Shown here piece after piece: positions 37,899-46,738 of a DNA stretch of 64,000 nucleotides (position 1 is its first letter; each line of letters starts with the position of its first letter). The position numbers and the translations under genes are program-made. The notes under the pieces were generated by a model. It was not told the origin of the DNA. It saw only the letters and a program-made list of their open reading frames with translations, and ran no database searches. This DNA comes from Jiangellales bacterium (GTDB taxonomy: Bacteria; Actinomycetota; Actinomycetes; Jiangellales; Jiangellaceae), in NCBI GenBank assembly GCA_030447955.1, contig JAUJNY010000003.1, positions 235,384 to 299,383 of the forward strand. Direction: 5' to 3'.

Positions 37899-39121
37899 AC
37901 GACTCGTCGATGCAGGTGGTGGCGTCGGCCGTCGAGCGGGTCTTCCGCGAGGAGTACGGCCGCCTGATCGCCTCGCTCGTCCGCCGCTTCGGTGACATCG
38001 ACATCGCCGAGGAGGCGGCGGGTGGGGCGCTCGTGGCCGCGCTGGAGAAGTGGCCGGAGTCCGGCGTACCTCCCAACCCCGGCGGCTGGCTCACGATCAC
38101 CGCGGGCAACCGCGCGATCGACCGGATCCGCCGCGAGAAGCAGCGCGACGCCAAGCACCAGGCGGCCCTCATGTCCTACGACGACACGCCCCACGAACCC
38201 ACCGGACCGGTCGAGGACGACCGATTGCGGCTGCTGTTCACCTGCTGCCACCCGGCGCTCGCACCGGAGGCGCGGATCGCGCTGACGCTCCGCCTCCTCG
38301 GTGGGCTGACCGTGGCTGAGATCGCGCAGGCGTTTCTCGTTCCCGAGACCACGATGGCGCAGCGGATCACCCGGGCGAAGAAGAAGATCGCGGCGGCGAA
38401 GGTGCCCTACCGGGTGCCCGAGGCCGCCGACCTCCCCGAGCGGCTCGGCGGCGTGCTGGCGGTACTGTTCCTCGTCTTCAACGAGGGCTACCTCGCCACC
38501 GGCGACGGCGACCCGGTGCGCGCCGAGCTCACGGGCGAGGCCATCCGGCTGACACGGGTCCTCCGCCAGCTGCTCCCCGAGGAGCCGGAGGTGGGCGGTC
38601 TGCTCGGACTGCTGGTGCTCACCGAGGCCCGGCGTGAGGCCCGCGTGCGCAATGGGCAGCTGGTCCCGCTCGGCGAGCAGGATCGCGCCGGCTGGGACCG
38701 CGGGCTGATCGCCGAGGGGCACGACCTGGTCCGCGAGTGCCTCGCGATCAACCGACCCGGCCGTTATCAGATACTCGCCGCGATCAACGCCGTCCACACC
38801 GACGCCCCCACCGCGTCGGACACGGACTGGTCGCAGGTGGTCGCGCTGTACGACCAGCTGACCCGGCTCGACCCGTCGCCGATCGTCGCACTCAACCGCG
38901 CGGTCGCGGTCGCGGAGCTGGACGGCCCGAAGGTCGCCCTCACTCTGGTCGACCGGCTGCCGCTCACGGGCTACCACGCATGGCACGTCGCCCGCGCCGA
39001 CATGCTCCGCAGGCTCGGCCGGACCGCCGAGGCGAAGGAGTCGTACGACGCCGCCATCGCCGCCACCCAGAACTCCGCCGAGCGCGGCTACCTGAGCAGG
39101 AAGCGCGGCGAGTTGGTCTGA
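37895..39121 (+). CDS. ECF42-type RNA polymerase sigma factor with long C-terminal extension
   Basis: At 408 residues it is far longer than a normal ECF factor. Region 2 (VFREEYGRLIASLVRRFGDIDIAEEA) and region 4 (LTLRLLGGLTVAEIAQAFLVPETTMAQRITRAKKKI) fill the first 170 residues. A helical TPR-like extension follows, with the VLYLVFNEGY-type motif (here VLFLVFNEGYLAT) and DWSQVVALYDQLTRLDPSPIVALNRAVAV. In ECF42 the extension replaces a separate anti-sigma factor. TTG 37895 overlaps the YCII stop; ATG 37910 is an alternative start. Confidence 0.92.
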   Translation: MNDSSMQVVASAVERVFREEYGRLIASLVRRFGDIDIAEEAAGGALVAALEKWPESGVPPNPGGWLTITAGNRAIDRIRREKQRDAKHQAALMSYDDTPHEPTGPVEDDRLRLLFTCCHPALAPEARIALTLRLLGGLTVAEIAQAFLVPETTMAQRITRAKKKIAAAKVPYRVPEAADLPERLGGVLAVLFLVFNEGYLATGDGDPVRAELTGEAIRLTRVLRQLLPEEPEVGGLLGLLVLTEARREARVRNGQLVPLGEQDRAGWDRGLIAEGHDLVRECLAINRPGRYQILAAINAVHTDAPTASDTDWSQVVALYDQLTRLDPSPIVALNRAVAVAELDGPKVALTLVDRLPLTGYHAWHVARADMLRRLGRTAEAKESYDAAIAATQNSAERGYLSRKRGELV

Positions 39122-39227
39122 GCGGACTCCCCACCGGGGCAGGATCCCAACGTCGCCAGCGTTGTCGGGCCGGCGACGTCGGTCGGGTCGGGTCCGCTTG
39201 CAGTTGCGCGCCCTCGCCATAGGCGGG

Positions 39228-40076
39228 TCAGCAGGGTTTGGGGTACTGACCGGGGGTCATGCACTGGACCTGCTCCGCCTCGCCGGCGACGAGCCGCTTC
39301 TCGTTGAGCTGCCAGGTCCAGACCCGCACCTCGTACGGCGCGGAGGTGTCGCCGGTGCCGACCCAGCTGATCAGGCCGCCGTCGACGAGCGCGGCGCTGG
39401 CGACTTCCGGGGCCGAATAAATGCCGCCGTCGGCAACTAGGTCCGCCGGGGAGCCGGTGGCCGGCTCGGCCTGGACCACCGTGTCGCCGTCCCAGGTGAA
39501 GACCTTGAGCCATGCAGCGTCGCCGCCGCTGAAGCTCAGGACCACCTCGGCGCTGCCGTTCCCATCCAGGTCCGGGGTCCCGGAGATGGTGGGGGCGAGC
39601 GCCTCGCCGAAGCGGAGCTCGTCCGTGGCGCCCGCGGCCAGCTCGACCTGCAGCCGCACGTCCTTGCTGACCATGCTCACGTCCTGACCCTCCTTGACAT
39701 CGGCCTTGGGGACCCGGATTCGGATGATGTCCGCAGCACCGTCGCCGTCCACGTCGGCGCGGGCCCGGTCATACTCCGCCAGGGTCGGCCCGCTTGGCGA
39801 GGACGTCGGCGTGTTCGGGGCCGAGGTCGGCGAGGTGCTCGGGGAGTTGGCGTAGCCGGGGTCCCGGGCCGGGTCGGGGAAGTCGACCACGGACGCGGAG
39901 CCGACACCGACGGCCACGACGACGGCGCCGCCGCCGGCCGCGAGGGCGGTGACCCGGCGGCGGTGGGCGCGGGCCTTGCGCGTGATGCCCGGCATCGGGT
40001 CACCAACGGGGTTGGTGTCGACAACGCGGGCAAGGCGGTCGAGCGCCTCGAAGATGGGGTCGGTGGTGTTGTTCAT
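39228..40076 (-). CDS. Single-span membrane protein with FG-GAP/VCBS-like repeats, sigma partner
   Basis: This 282-residue protein has a cytoplasmic N-terminus, a basic RAHRRR stretch, one membrane span (VTALAAGGGAVVVAVGVGSASVV), a Ser/Thr/Pro linker and an outer domain with two calcium-type repeats, DVDGDGAADIIRI and DLDGNGSAEVVLSF. Its ATG overlaps the stop of the SigE-type sigma gene. Position and layout suggest it controls that sigma factor or is its main target, but no anti-sigma domain is recognisable. Confidence 0.75.
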   Translation of the reverse strand: MNNTTDPIFEALDRLARVVDTNPVGDPMPGITRKARAHRRRVTALAAGGGAVVVAVGVGSASVVDFPDPARDPGYANSPSTSPTSAPNTPTSSPSGPTLAEYDRARADVDGDGAADIIRIRVPKADVKEGQDVSMVSKDVRLQVELAAGATDELRFGEALAPTISGTPDLDGNGSAEVVLSFSGGDAAWLKVFTWDGDTVVQAEPATGSPADLVADGGIYSAPEVASAALVDGGLISWVGTGDTSAPYEVRVWTWQLNEKRLVAGEAEQVQCMTPGQYPKPC

Positions 40077-40642
40077 CGGAGGTCACTCTTCTGTGTGCCG
40101 GGGATGTCTGGGGTCTGGGCCAGGGCGGCGCGCAGATGCGCCAGACCCCGGGATGCATTGCTCTTAACGGTGCCGACTGAGCACTTCATGATGTCCGCGG
40201 TCTCCGCCTGAGAGAGGTCGCACCAGTGCCGTAGGACAACAGCGGCCCGCTGCCGCTCAGGCAGGGCCCGCAACGCGGCCAGCAGCGCCTGGGACTCCAC
40301 GACGGCGTCTCCCTCGCCGGGGGTACCGACGCGCCAAGACGCCTCGGGGATCTCGTCGGTCGACCACTCTCGGTCGCGGGAGCGGCGCCACCAGGACGTC
40401 CTCAGGTTCACCATCACCCGGTACATGTAGGTCTCGGGCGAGTCGTACGTCGAGATCTTGTGCCACCGCGGCAGCACCTTGGCGTATGCCGACTGCAGCA
40501 GATCCTCGGCCTGGTCGAGGTCCCCCGTGAGCAGGTACGCGAGTCGCCTGAGACGACGGCTGCTGGCGCGCACCCAGTCCTCGAAGCCTTCCTCCGCCGG
40601 GGCGGCGACGTTGCCCCGCGGGATGGCTGCTTGTCCGTTCAT
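40073..40642 (-). CDS. SigE-family ECF RNA polymerase sigma factor
   Basis: The 189-residue protein has region 2 (FEDWVRASSRRLRRLAYLLTGDLDQAEDLLQSAYAKVLPRW) and region 4 (LRALPERQRAAVVLRHWCDLSQAETADIMKCSVGTVKSNASRGL). It is intact, unlike the paralogue at 30212. ATG 40642 is chosen over an upstream start at 40654 because it agrees with usual family length. It is coupled by ATGA to the membrane protein that follows. Confidence 0.92.
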   Translation of the reverse strand: MNGQAAIPRGNVAAPAEEGFEDWVRASSRRLRRLAYLLTGDLDQAEDLLQSAYAKVLPRWHKISTYDSPETYMYRVMVNLRTSWWRRSRDREWSTDEIPEASWRVGTPGEGDAVVESQALLAALRALPERQRAAVVLRHWCDLSQAETADIMKCSVGTVKSNASRGLAHLRAALAQTPDIPGTQKSDLR

Positions 40643-41125
40643 GTCCCGAAACACGCGAACATGGTCCCGCGCGTTGCGTCCACGTACAGGATGCTTCAGG
40701 CGGGTCTCAGACCGCCCGGACCCGAAAGGTGAAGGGTCGCCACAGAGGGTCGCGGACCTCCCTTCTCATGCCCGGCGTGGCGATCGCGAGCTGTCCTCCG
40801 GGGGTGAGAGCCGGGTGATGTAGGCCGGCTGGTCGTCGGCCGGCTGGCTCCTCGGTCCCGACGGCAGCTACGTCACCGGGCCCGCATCCGCGTCGCTGGT
40901 GGACTGTGAACCGTCCCGACGCTTGATTTCCATGGAGACACCGCTTGGGATTGCGGGTCGGGGCGCTCGTAGGAGTGGGAGTCGACGTCTGCGCCGTGAG
41001 CGAGCTCGTCGTCTGCGCAATGGGCGCAGGAGTCGTCGAAGCCGGCGGGGCAGTACGCCCGGGTGCGCTTCGATGATTCCAAATTTGCGGGTAGCGGGTC
41101 ACAGGCCAGCGCGACGGACGGAGCC
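40643..41125. other. Intergenic region without a recognisable gene
   Basis: Short frames exist, but none has a recognisable product. The stretch should contain the promoter of the SigE/membrane-protein pair near 40660-40700 and the 3' side of selO. Confidence 0.4.
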
Positions 41126-42589
41126 TCAGGTCCCGCAAAAGGTCCGGTAGGTGCCGAAGTCCTGCGGGGCGGCTGCGGCGTAGCGCTCGAGGCCGGGGCG
41201 CTCGTCGTATGGGCTCGCAACCGCGTCCAATAGCCGTTCGACCGGACCCAGGTCACCGTCGGTCGCGGCGGCGAGGGCCTCCTCGACGAGGTGGTTGCGC
41301 GGAATGTAGACGGGGTTGACCCGGTCCATCAGATCAGCGTCCGGCCCCAAGACGCGCCACCGCTCCACCCAGGCGTCGAACGCCGCGAGATCCAGAAACA
41401 GCCCGCGCGCAGGCTCGGCGTCGCCACGGGCGGCCGCGCCGAGACCGCGGAAGAACGACGTGTGATCGACCCGGTTTGCTTGGAGCAGGGTGAGCAAGTC
41501 GTCGACCAGCGGCGAGACCACCGCGTCGGCGAGATCGTCGGGAAGGCCGAGCTTGGCCCGCATGCCGGCCGACCAGGCGGCGCCGTACTGCCGGCGGAAC
41601 GCGCCGAGTGACTCCACCGCGAGTGCGACCGCCTCCTCCTGCTCGTCGGAGAAGCGGGGGAGGAGGGCCTCAGCGAGCCGGGCGAGGTTCCACTCCGCGA
41701 CCACCGGCTGGTTGCCGTAGGCGTAGCGCCCGCCCCGGTCGATCGAGCTGTAGACCGTGCCCGGGTCGAACGCCTCCATGAAGGCGCACGGCCCGTAGTC
41801 GATCGTCTCTCCAGAGATAGTCATGTTGTCGGTATTCATCACCCCGTGGACGAACCCGACGAGCATCCACTGAGCCACCACCGACGCCTGGGCGGCAACC
41901 ACCGCCTCGAACAATGCGAGATAGGGCCGCTCGGCCTCCGCGGCGCCGGAATGGTGACGGGCGATCGCGTGGTCGGCGAGGCGGCGCAGAAGGTTGACGT
42001 CGCCCGTGGCGCGGGCGTACTCGAAGCTACCCACACGCAAATGGCTGCTCGCGATCCGCGCGAGCACCGCTCCCGGCAACAGGGTCTCGCGGCGTACCGA
42101 GCGCCCCGTCGACACCACCGCCAGAGAACGGGTCGTGGGGATGCCGAGGGCGTGCATCGCCTCGCTGACGACATACTCGCGCAGCATCGGACCGACCGCG
42201 GCCAGGCCGTCGCCGCCGCGCGCGAACGGCGTGCGCCCCGAGCCCTTGAGGTGGAGGTCGCGAAGGTGGCCGTCGGCGTCGACGACCTCACCGAGGAGGA
42301 GTGCGCGCCCGTCGCCGAGACGTGGGCTGAATCCGCCGAACTGGTGCCCGGCATAGGCCTGCGCCACCGGAGCAGCACCGCTGGGCACCAGATTGCCGAC
42401 CAGCAACCGCAAGCCGTCGGAGGTACGAAGCCAGGCCGGGTCGAGGCCCAGCTCGGTGGCCAGCGGCTCGTTCAGCACCAGCAGCCGCGGGTCGCGAGCC
42501 TCCTCCGCCTGCCAGGGAAGTGCCATCTCCGCGAGCTCGCGGGCGAAGCGGTCGTCAAGGGTCACAGTCGGTGGAGGCGCGATGCTCAC
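41126..42589 (-). CDS. selO: Protein adenylyltransferase SelO (YdiU/UPF0061)
   Basis: SelO is a pseudokinase-fold enzyme that transfers AMP from ATP to protein side chains, linked to redox stress. The 487-residue length from GTG 42589 is standard. Landmarks are [41 protein letters not shown], the active-site block [24 protein letters not shown] and the C-terminal [15 protein letters not shown]. The selenocysteine of animal SelO is not expected in bacteria; the C-terminus ends FCGT. A very long upstream frame is not coding. Confidence 0.95.
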   Translation of the reverse strand: MSIAPPPTVTLDDRFARELAEMALPWQAEEARDPRLLVLNEPLATELGLDPAWLRTSDGLRLLVGNLVPSGAAPVAQAYAGHQFGGFSPRLGDGRALLLGEVVDADGHLRDLHLKGSGRTPFARGGDGLAAVGPMLREYVVSEAMHALGIPTTRSLAVVSTGRSVRRETLLPGAVLARIASSHLRVGSFEYARATGDVNLLRRLADHAIARHHSGAAEAERPYLALFEAVVAAQASVVAQWMLVGFVHGVMNTDNMTISGETIDYGPCAFMEAFDPGTVYSSIDRGGRYAYGNQPVVAEWNLARLAEALLPRFSDEQEEAVALAVESLGAFRRQYGAAWSAGMRAKLGLPDDLADAVVSPLVDDLLTLLQANRVDHTSFFRGLGAAARGDAEPARGLFLDLAAFDAWVERWRVLGPDADLMDRVNPVYIPRNHLVEEALAAATDGDLGPVERLLDAVASPYDERPGLERYAAAAPQDFGTYRTFCGT

Positions 42590-42688
42590 ATCATCGAGAG
42601 TACGTGGGACCCACAGCACGTCCACCACGTCGGCGCATGCCAGTGTCGGCCGCTGGGAAGTGGGTGGACGTCCAGCAACGGTCCCGGC

Positions 42689-43627
42689 ATGGTTGGCTTC
42701 ATGGCCACAGAGCAGGGCGCATCTATCTATCAGCACCCGTTGGCCTATCTCATCGGGCTTGAAGGCGTCGCGCTCATGAAGGCGTTCGCTGGTGAGTTCG
42801 ACGAGGAGTTCACCGCCGCGCGGCTCGCTGAGGTTCGATCCCTGCTCGATGCCGCCAAAGTCCTCGGCGGTGGCATCGAGGTTCCACGCATGTCGAGTGT
42901 GGACGGCTACGACGGATGGGCTGCTAGCTATGACGAGCCAGGCAACGGCATCTTCGAGATCGAGGAGTCGGTTGTGCATCCGATCCTTGATTCGCTGCCA
43001 CCTGGGGTTGCCGTCGATGCTGCGTGTGGCACCGGACGGCACACTTCGTACTTGGCGAATCGCGGTCACCAGGTCCACGGATTTGATACTTCGCCCCAGA
43101 TGTTGGCGATAGCAAGAGCGAAGGTGCCCAGCGCGCGCTTTGCCGCGGCAGATGTACGGTCGCTCCCTTTGCCCGGTACCAGCGTGGATCTCTTCACCTG
43201 TGCGTTGGCGCTCGCCCACCTGCAGCATTTGGAGCCCGTCTTCGAGGAAGCAGCGCGGGTCCTGCGGCCGGGCGGTCACCTCGTAATCTCAGATGCGCGA
43301 GGTCATTTCATTGGGTCTACGTTGTACCCGTTGATCAAGCGAGATCGCGATGATAGATACGGCTACATTCCCACCTGGCGACACCAGACCAGCGACTACC
43401 TACGCGCCGCCCTGCCGAATGGCTTCATCGTTCGGGGCTGCCACGAACCGCGGCGGCCCCGGCCTACCGTGGACCTCCCTTCGCGTCCCGACCCCGCGCC
43501 ACCGGAACATCCGGGCCAGCCCCCCGACATCTGGGAACTGCACGCCTGGGCGGCTGAAGCAGCGAACGCGGTCTACCGCGACGATCCCTGTCTCGTCGTC
43601 TGGGACTTTGAGCTGACACAGGCCTGA
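42689..43627 (+). CDS. Class I SAM-dependent methyltransferase
   Basis: The 312-residue protein shows motif [21 protein letters not shown] (near residue 115), the acidic [34 protein letters not shown] and the post-motif [12 protein letters not shown]. An extra N-terminal region of about 75 residues precedes the domain, and the C-terminal 60 residues are proline-rich. ATG 42689 and ATG 42701 are both possible. The substrate cannot be told. It is divergent from selO. Confidence 0.85.
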   Translation: MVGFMATEQGASIYQHPLAYLIGLEGVALMKAFAGEFDEEFTAARLAEVRSLLDAAKVLGGGIEVPRMSSVDGYDGWAASYDEPGNGIFEIEESVVHPILDSLPPGVAVDAACGTGRHTSYLANRGHQVHGFDTSPQMLAIARAKVPSARFAAADVRSLPLPGTSVDLFTCALALAHLQHLEPVFEEAARVLRPGGHLVISDARGHFIGSTLYPLIKRDRDDRYGYIPTWRHQTSDYLRAALPNGFIVRGCHEPRRPRPTVDLPSRPDPAPPEHPGQPPDIWELHAWAAEAANAVYRDDPCLVVWDFELTQA

Positions 43628-43722
43628 AGTCGGTTCGGTGGCAGGGGCGGCGTTTGGCGCCGGCTGCACCCATGCGGTGCGGAACTGGCTGGCCAGGGCG
43701 AACGGCTGGGAACCCCTCGGGA

Positions 43723-43746
43723 GTTACTAGTAACCCTGTGTATAGT
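43723..43746 (+). promoter_or_regulatory. Palindrome and -10 box of the PadR-ABC operon
   Basis: A perfect 12-base palindrome GTTACTAGTAAC (43723-43734) lies just upstream of a TATAGT -10 box (43741-43746), nine bases before the GTG start. It occupies the -35/-10 spacer, so binding there would block RNA polymerase. It is a candidate operator for the PadR protein encoded first in the operon. Confidence 0.6.
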
Positions 43747-43754
43747 CCGGTGCT

Positions 43755-44291
43755 GTGGCGATGAAACATGTCGTGTTGGGGCTGCTGGCTCTCGGTGATC
43801 GGCATGGCTATGACGTGAAGCGGCAGTACGAGGCCCGGTTCCCGGCGGCAAAGCCCCTGGCTGCAGCGCAGGTGTATGCGACGCTGGAGCGCCTGGAACG
43901 CGACGGGCTGGTCGCTCAGGGTGGCGTCGATCGTGCCGGCGGACCGGACCGGACGTCCTATACAGCCACGCCGGCCGGCCGGGCGGAGCTGCACCGCTGG
44001 CTGAGCGAGGTGGAGCCGCCCCTGCCGTACGTGGGCGCGGCCCTGTTAACCAAGGTGACGCTCGCTGTGCTGGTGGCCGATGACGCAGCGGCGGCGGGGT
44101 ATTTGCGCCGCCAGCGGGCCGCGCACCTGGACCGGATGCGAGAGCTCACCCGGCTCAAGAGCGACCCGGCGTCGTCGCTGGCGTGGGTGCTGGCCGCCGA
44201 CTACGCCCTCAACCACCTCGACGCGGACCTGCAGTGGATCGACACCGCGATGATCCGGACCGCAGACCTGTCGAAGGAGATGCGCCCATGA
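43755..44291 (+). CDS. PadR-family transcriptional regulator
   Basis: The 178-residue protein has the PadR winged helix: HVVLGLLALGDRHGYDVKRQYEARF, QVYATLERLERDGLVAQGGV and the wing RTSYTATPAGRAEL. A helical C-terminal domain suited to dimer formation follows. PadR proteins repress neighbouring transporter genes and release DNA on binding toxic compounds. GTG 43755 is used; ATG 43761 is possible. It overlaps the ABC gene by ATGA. Confidence 0.92.
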   Translation: MAMKHVVLGLLALGDRHGYDVKRQYEARFPAAKPLAAAQVYATLERLERDGLVAQGGVDRAGGPDRTSYTATPAGRAELHRWLSEVEPPLPYVGAALLTKVTLAVLVADDAAAAGYLRRQRAAHLDRMRELTRLKSDPASSLAWVLAADYALNHLDADLQWIDTAMIRTADLSKEMRP

Positions 44292-45016
44292 GCCGCGCAT
44301 CCCAACTGCCGGCCCCGGCGACAGCGGCCACCATCTCCGCCCGCGGCATCGTGAAGTCCTACGGTGCGACCCCGGCGTTGCGGGAGGTGTCGTTCCGGGC
44401 CGAGCCTGGCGAGATCGTCGCCATCACCGGACCGTCTGGGTCCGGCAAGTCGACCCTGCTGTTGTGCTTGGCCGGCATCCTTCAGCCCGAGGCGGGGGAG
44501 GTGTGGTTCGCAGGTCGCCGCATCGACGACGCCGGCGAGGAGGCGCGCTCTCGAATGCGTCGCACGGTGTTCGGTGTGCTGTTCCAGTTCGGGCAGCTGG
44601 TGGCTGAGCTGACGGCTGCTGAGAACGTGGCCCTGCCGCTGCTGCTGTCCGGGGCCAGGCGACGCGAGGCGCTGGCCGTGGCGCGTACCGGGCTGGACCG
44701 GGTCGGTGTCGCTGACCTGGCCGACGTGCACCCCAGCCAGATGTCGGGGGGACAGGCGCAGCGGGTGGCGATGGCACGAGCCCTGGTCACTCGGCCCGAC
44801 GTGCTGTTCGCCGACGAGCCCACCGGGGCCTTGGACAGCCTCGCCGGAGAGCAGGTGCTCACCGAGCTGACGCGAGCGGCCAGGCAGGGCGGCACCACCG
44901 TGCTGCTGGTGACGCACGAAGCCCGCGTCGCCGCCTACGCCGACCGTGAGCTGTCGCTCCGAGACGGTGTGGTCGACGGGCCGGCGCACGAGGTCGAGTA
45001 CGGACCCGGCCGATGA
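44288..45016 (+). CDS. ABC transporter ATP-binding protein (MacB/LolD type)
   Basis: The 242-residue ATPase has Walker A GPSGSGKST, the Q-loop region GVLFQFGQLV, signature MSGGQAQRVAMARAL, Walker B VLFADEPTGALDS and the switch histidine TVLLVTHEA. The first residue of the signature is Met where Leu is usual. It is paired with the FtsX permease that follows, as in export or lipid-extraction systems. Confidence 0.95.
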   Translation: MSRASQLPAPATAATISARGIVKSYGATPALREVSFRAEPGEIVAITGPSGSGKSTLLLCLAGILQPEAGEVWFAGRRIDDAGEEARSRMRRTVFGVLFQFGQLVAELTAAENVALPLLLSGARRREALAVARTGLDRVGVADLADVHPSQMSGGQAQRVAMARALVTRPDVLFADEPTGALDSLAGEQVLTELTRAARQGGTTVLLVTHEARVAAYADRELSLRDGVVDGPAHEVEYGPGR

Positions 45017-46500
45017 GCGAGCGCCCTCGAACGGCCACGATTGTGTGGCTCGGAGCCCGCGGCGGCCGGGCCGACAAGGCCCGGATCCTCGCTACGGCGG
45101 CCGTGACCGCCGTCGCCGTCGTCGGGCTGCTCAGCGCGGCGTGCGTAGCGTGGATCGGCCCAGGCGACGGCCCATACACCAGCAACCTGCTGATGGAACC
45201 GGGCTTGCACCCCGGAGTGGTGATCGCGCTAGTGCTGCTCACCGTGCCTGTGCTGGCGTTGAGCGGCCAGTGCGCGCGCATCGGCGCGCCCGCCCGCGAC
45301 CGCCGACTCGCCGCCTACCGCCTCGGCGGAGCCACCCCTCGGGACGTCGTACGGATCGTCGGCGCCGAGACCGGTTTGGCGGCAGGGATGGGTTCCGTCC
45401 TGGGCGCGGGTCTGTTCCTGCTGGGTCGGTGGCTGCTGGACGGTCCCACCACCGTCGTTGGGACGTACACAAAGACAACGATCAGGAACACTGGGCCGGA
45501 CAGCCAGTCCATCCTGCGTGAGGACGTCGTCGGGCGGGTGCACTTGTTGCCGACGGACGTGAGCCTGCCATGGGCGGTCGTGGCCGTGGTGGCGGTGAGC
45601 CTGCCGCTCGGCACGGTGCTCTTCAGCTGGCTGGCGCTGCATCGGGTAGTCGTCAGCCCCTTCGGGGTCGTCCGCCGCGCCGACGTACGCCCCCCTCGCG
45701 CCCTGCCGGCAGCGTTCTTCGTGATCGGGACCGCCAGCCTGGCCGTGTTCTCGCGGATCCGCTCAAGCAGCGGGTTGCCCAACGAAGCGGTGCCAAGCGT
45801 CGTCGCCGTCGTCGTGGCGCTGTTCCTCATGTGCGGGGTTGGCATGATCCTCGGCATCGCGGCCATCTCATCGTTCGTGGGCGCGTTCGTCGCAAGCCGC
45901 ACGAGCAGCCCAGCGCTGTTGATCGCGGCACGACGACTGGCCGCCGCGCCCTACACGTCGAGCCGGGCGAACGCGGTGATCCTGCTGGTGGCGATGATCG
46001 GCGGCGCGACGCAGGGTGTGCGGGCCAACATCTTGGTCACCACCGATCCAGCCGACACCTTCTATTTGGACACCCTCAACCTCGTGAACGTGGTCTTGAT
46101 GATCGCGATCGTGCTGGCGGCGACCGGTGCCCTCGTGCACACCGCCGACACCGTGGTCACCAGCCGGCAGAACCTCGCCTCGCTGGCCGCCGCCGGTGTA
46201 CCCCGAGCGGTCCTGCGGCGCAGCCTGCTGCTGGAGTCGTTGCTGCCGCTCGCACCGGCGACGGTGCTGGCCACGGCTGCGGGCATGCTTGCGGTCCGCG
46301 GCGTCCTCGGCACCACCGACACGGTCACGCATGGCCCGTTCCGCCACCAGGTCATCGAGGTGGTCCACATCCCCATCCCGTGGATCGAGATGGGCATCCT
46401 CATCCTCGGCACCCTGGCGACCACCGCGCTGATGGCGTGGGCTGCGCTGACCTTCGTCCGACGGAGCACCGACCCCCGTGAGCTGAGAACCACCGCGTAG
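45013..46500 (+). CDS. FtsX-like ABC transporter permease
   Basis: The 495-residue permease has an early membrane span (ILATAAVTAVAVVGLLSAACVAW), a repeated FtsX core (IGAPARDRRLAAYRLGGATPRDVVRI) with four further spans, then a second copy (QNLASLAAAGVPRAVLRRSLLLESLLPLAPATVLATAAG). It overlaps the ATPase gene by four bases. With PadR upstream this is probably a small self-regulated efflux operon; the exported compound is unknown. Confidence 0.88.
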   Translation: MSERPRTATIVWLGARGGRADKARILATAAVTAVAVVGLLSAACVAWIGPGDGPYTSNLLMEPGLHPGVVIALVLLTVPVLALSGQCARIGAPARDRRLAAYRLGGATPRDVVRIVGAETGLAAGMGSVLGAGLFLLGRWLLDGPTTVVGTYTKTTIRNTGPDSQSILREDVVGRVHLLPTDVSLPWAVVAVVAVSLPLGTVLFSWLALHRVVVSPFGVVRRADVRPPRALPAAFFVIGTASLAVFSRIRSSSGLPNEAVPSVVAVVVALFLMCGVGMILGIAAISSFVGAFVASRTSSPALLIAARRLAAAPYTSSRANAVILLVAMIGGATQGVRANILVTTDPADTFYLDTLNLVNVVLMIAIVLAATGALVHTADTVVTSRQNLASLAAAGVPRAVLRRSLLLESLLPLAPATVLATAAGMLAVRGVLGTTDTVTHGPFRHQVIEVVHIPIPWIEMGILILGTLATTALMAWAALTFVRRSTDPRELRTTA

Positions 46501-46591
46501 CGGAGTCTCCCGGCACTACCAACAGGGCTTCTATCAACCCTTATAAAAGACTATATGGCTTTCCGTTATACGGGCTGATAACTTCTGAGGC

Positions 46592-46651
46592 ATGGATTCT
46601 GCTGGGAACAATTATGACCCGGGGCTGGAGTTCATCGCTCGTCAGGACTGA
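46592..46651 (+). CDS. Possible 19-codon peptide upstream of aceB
   Basis: ATG 46592 to TGA 46649 encodes MDSAGNNYDPGLEFIARQD. It follows an unusually AT-rich stretch (about 46520-46580) containing CTTATAAAAGACTATATGGC, probably a promoter. The peptide is acidic with no signal sequence. It may be a leader peptide or chance. Confidence 0.25.
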   Translation: MDSAGNNYDPGLEFIARQD

Positions 46652-46738
46652 ATCGCGAGGGACGACGGCCCTGGCGCCGCCGTCCGGCTGCGGGCACCGT
46701 GGCTGCGAACCGGCCCCCTTTCAGGAGGGAAGCGTCCC

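Noticed and set aside
40873..41256. 127-codon reverse frame before selO's 3' end
   Set aside because: No ribosome binding site, no domain, and a Pro/Ser/Ala-rich composition of the kind seen in random high-GC frames.
41846..42688. Long N-terminal extension of the methyltransferase frame
   Set aside because: It runs antisense through selO; methyltransferase homology starts after 42689.
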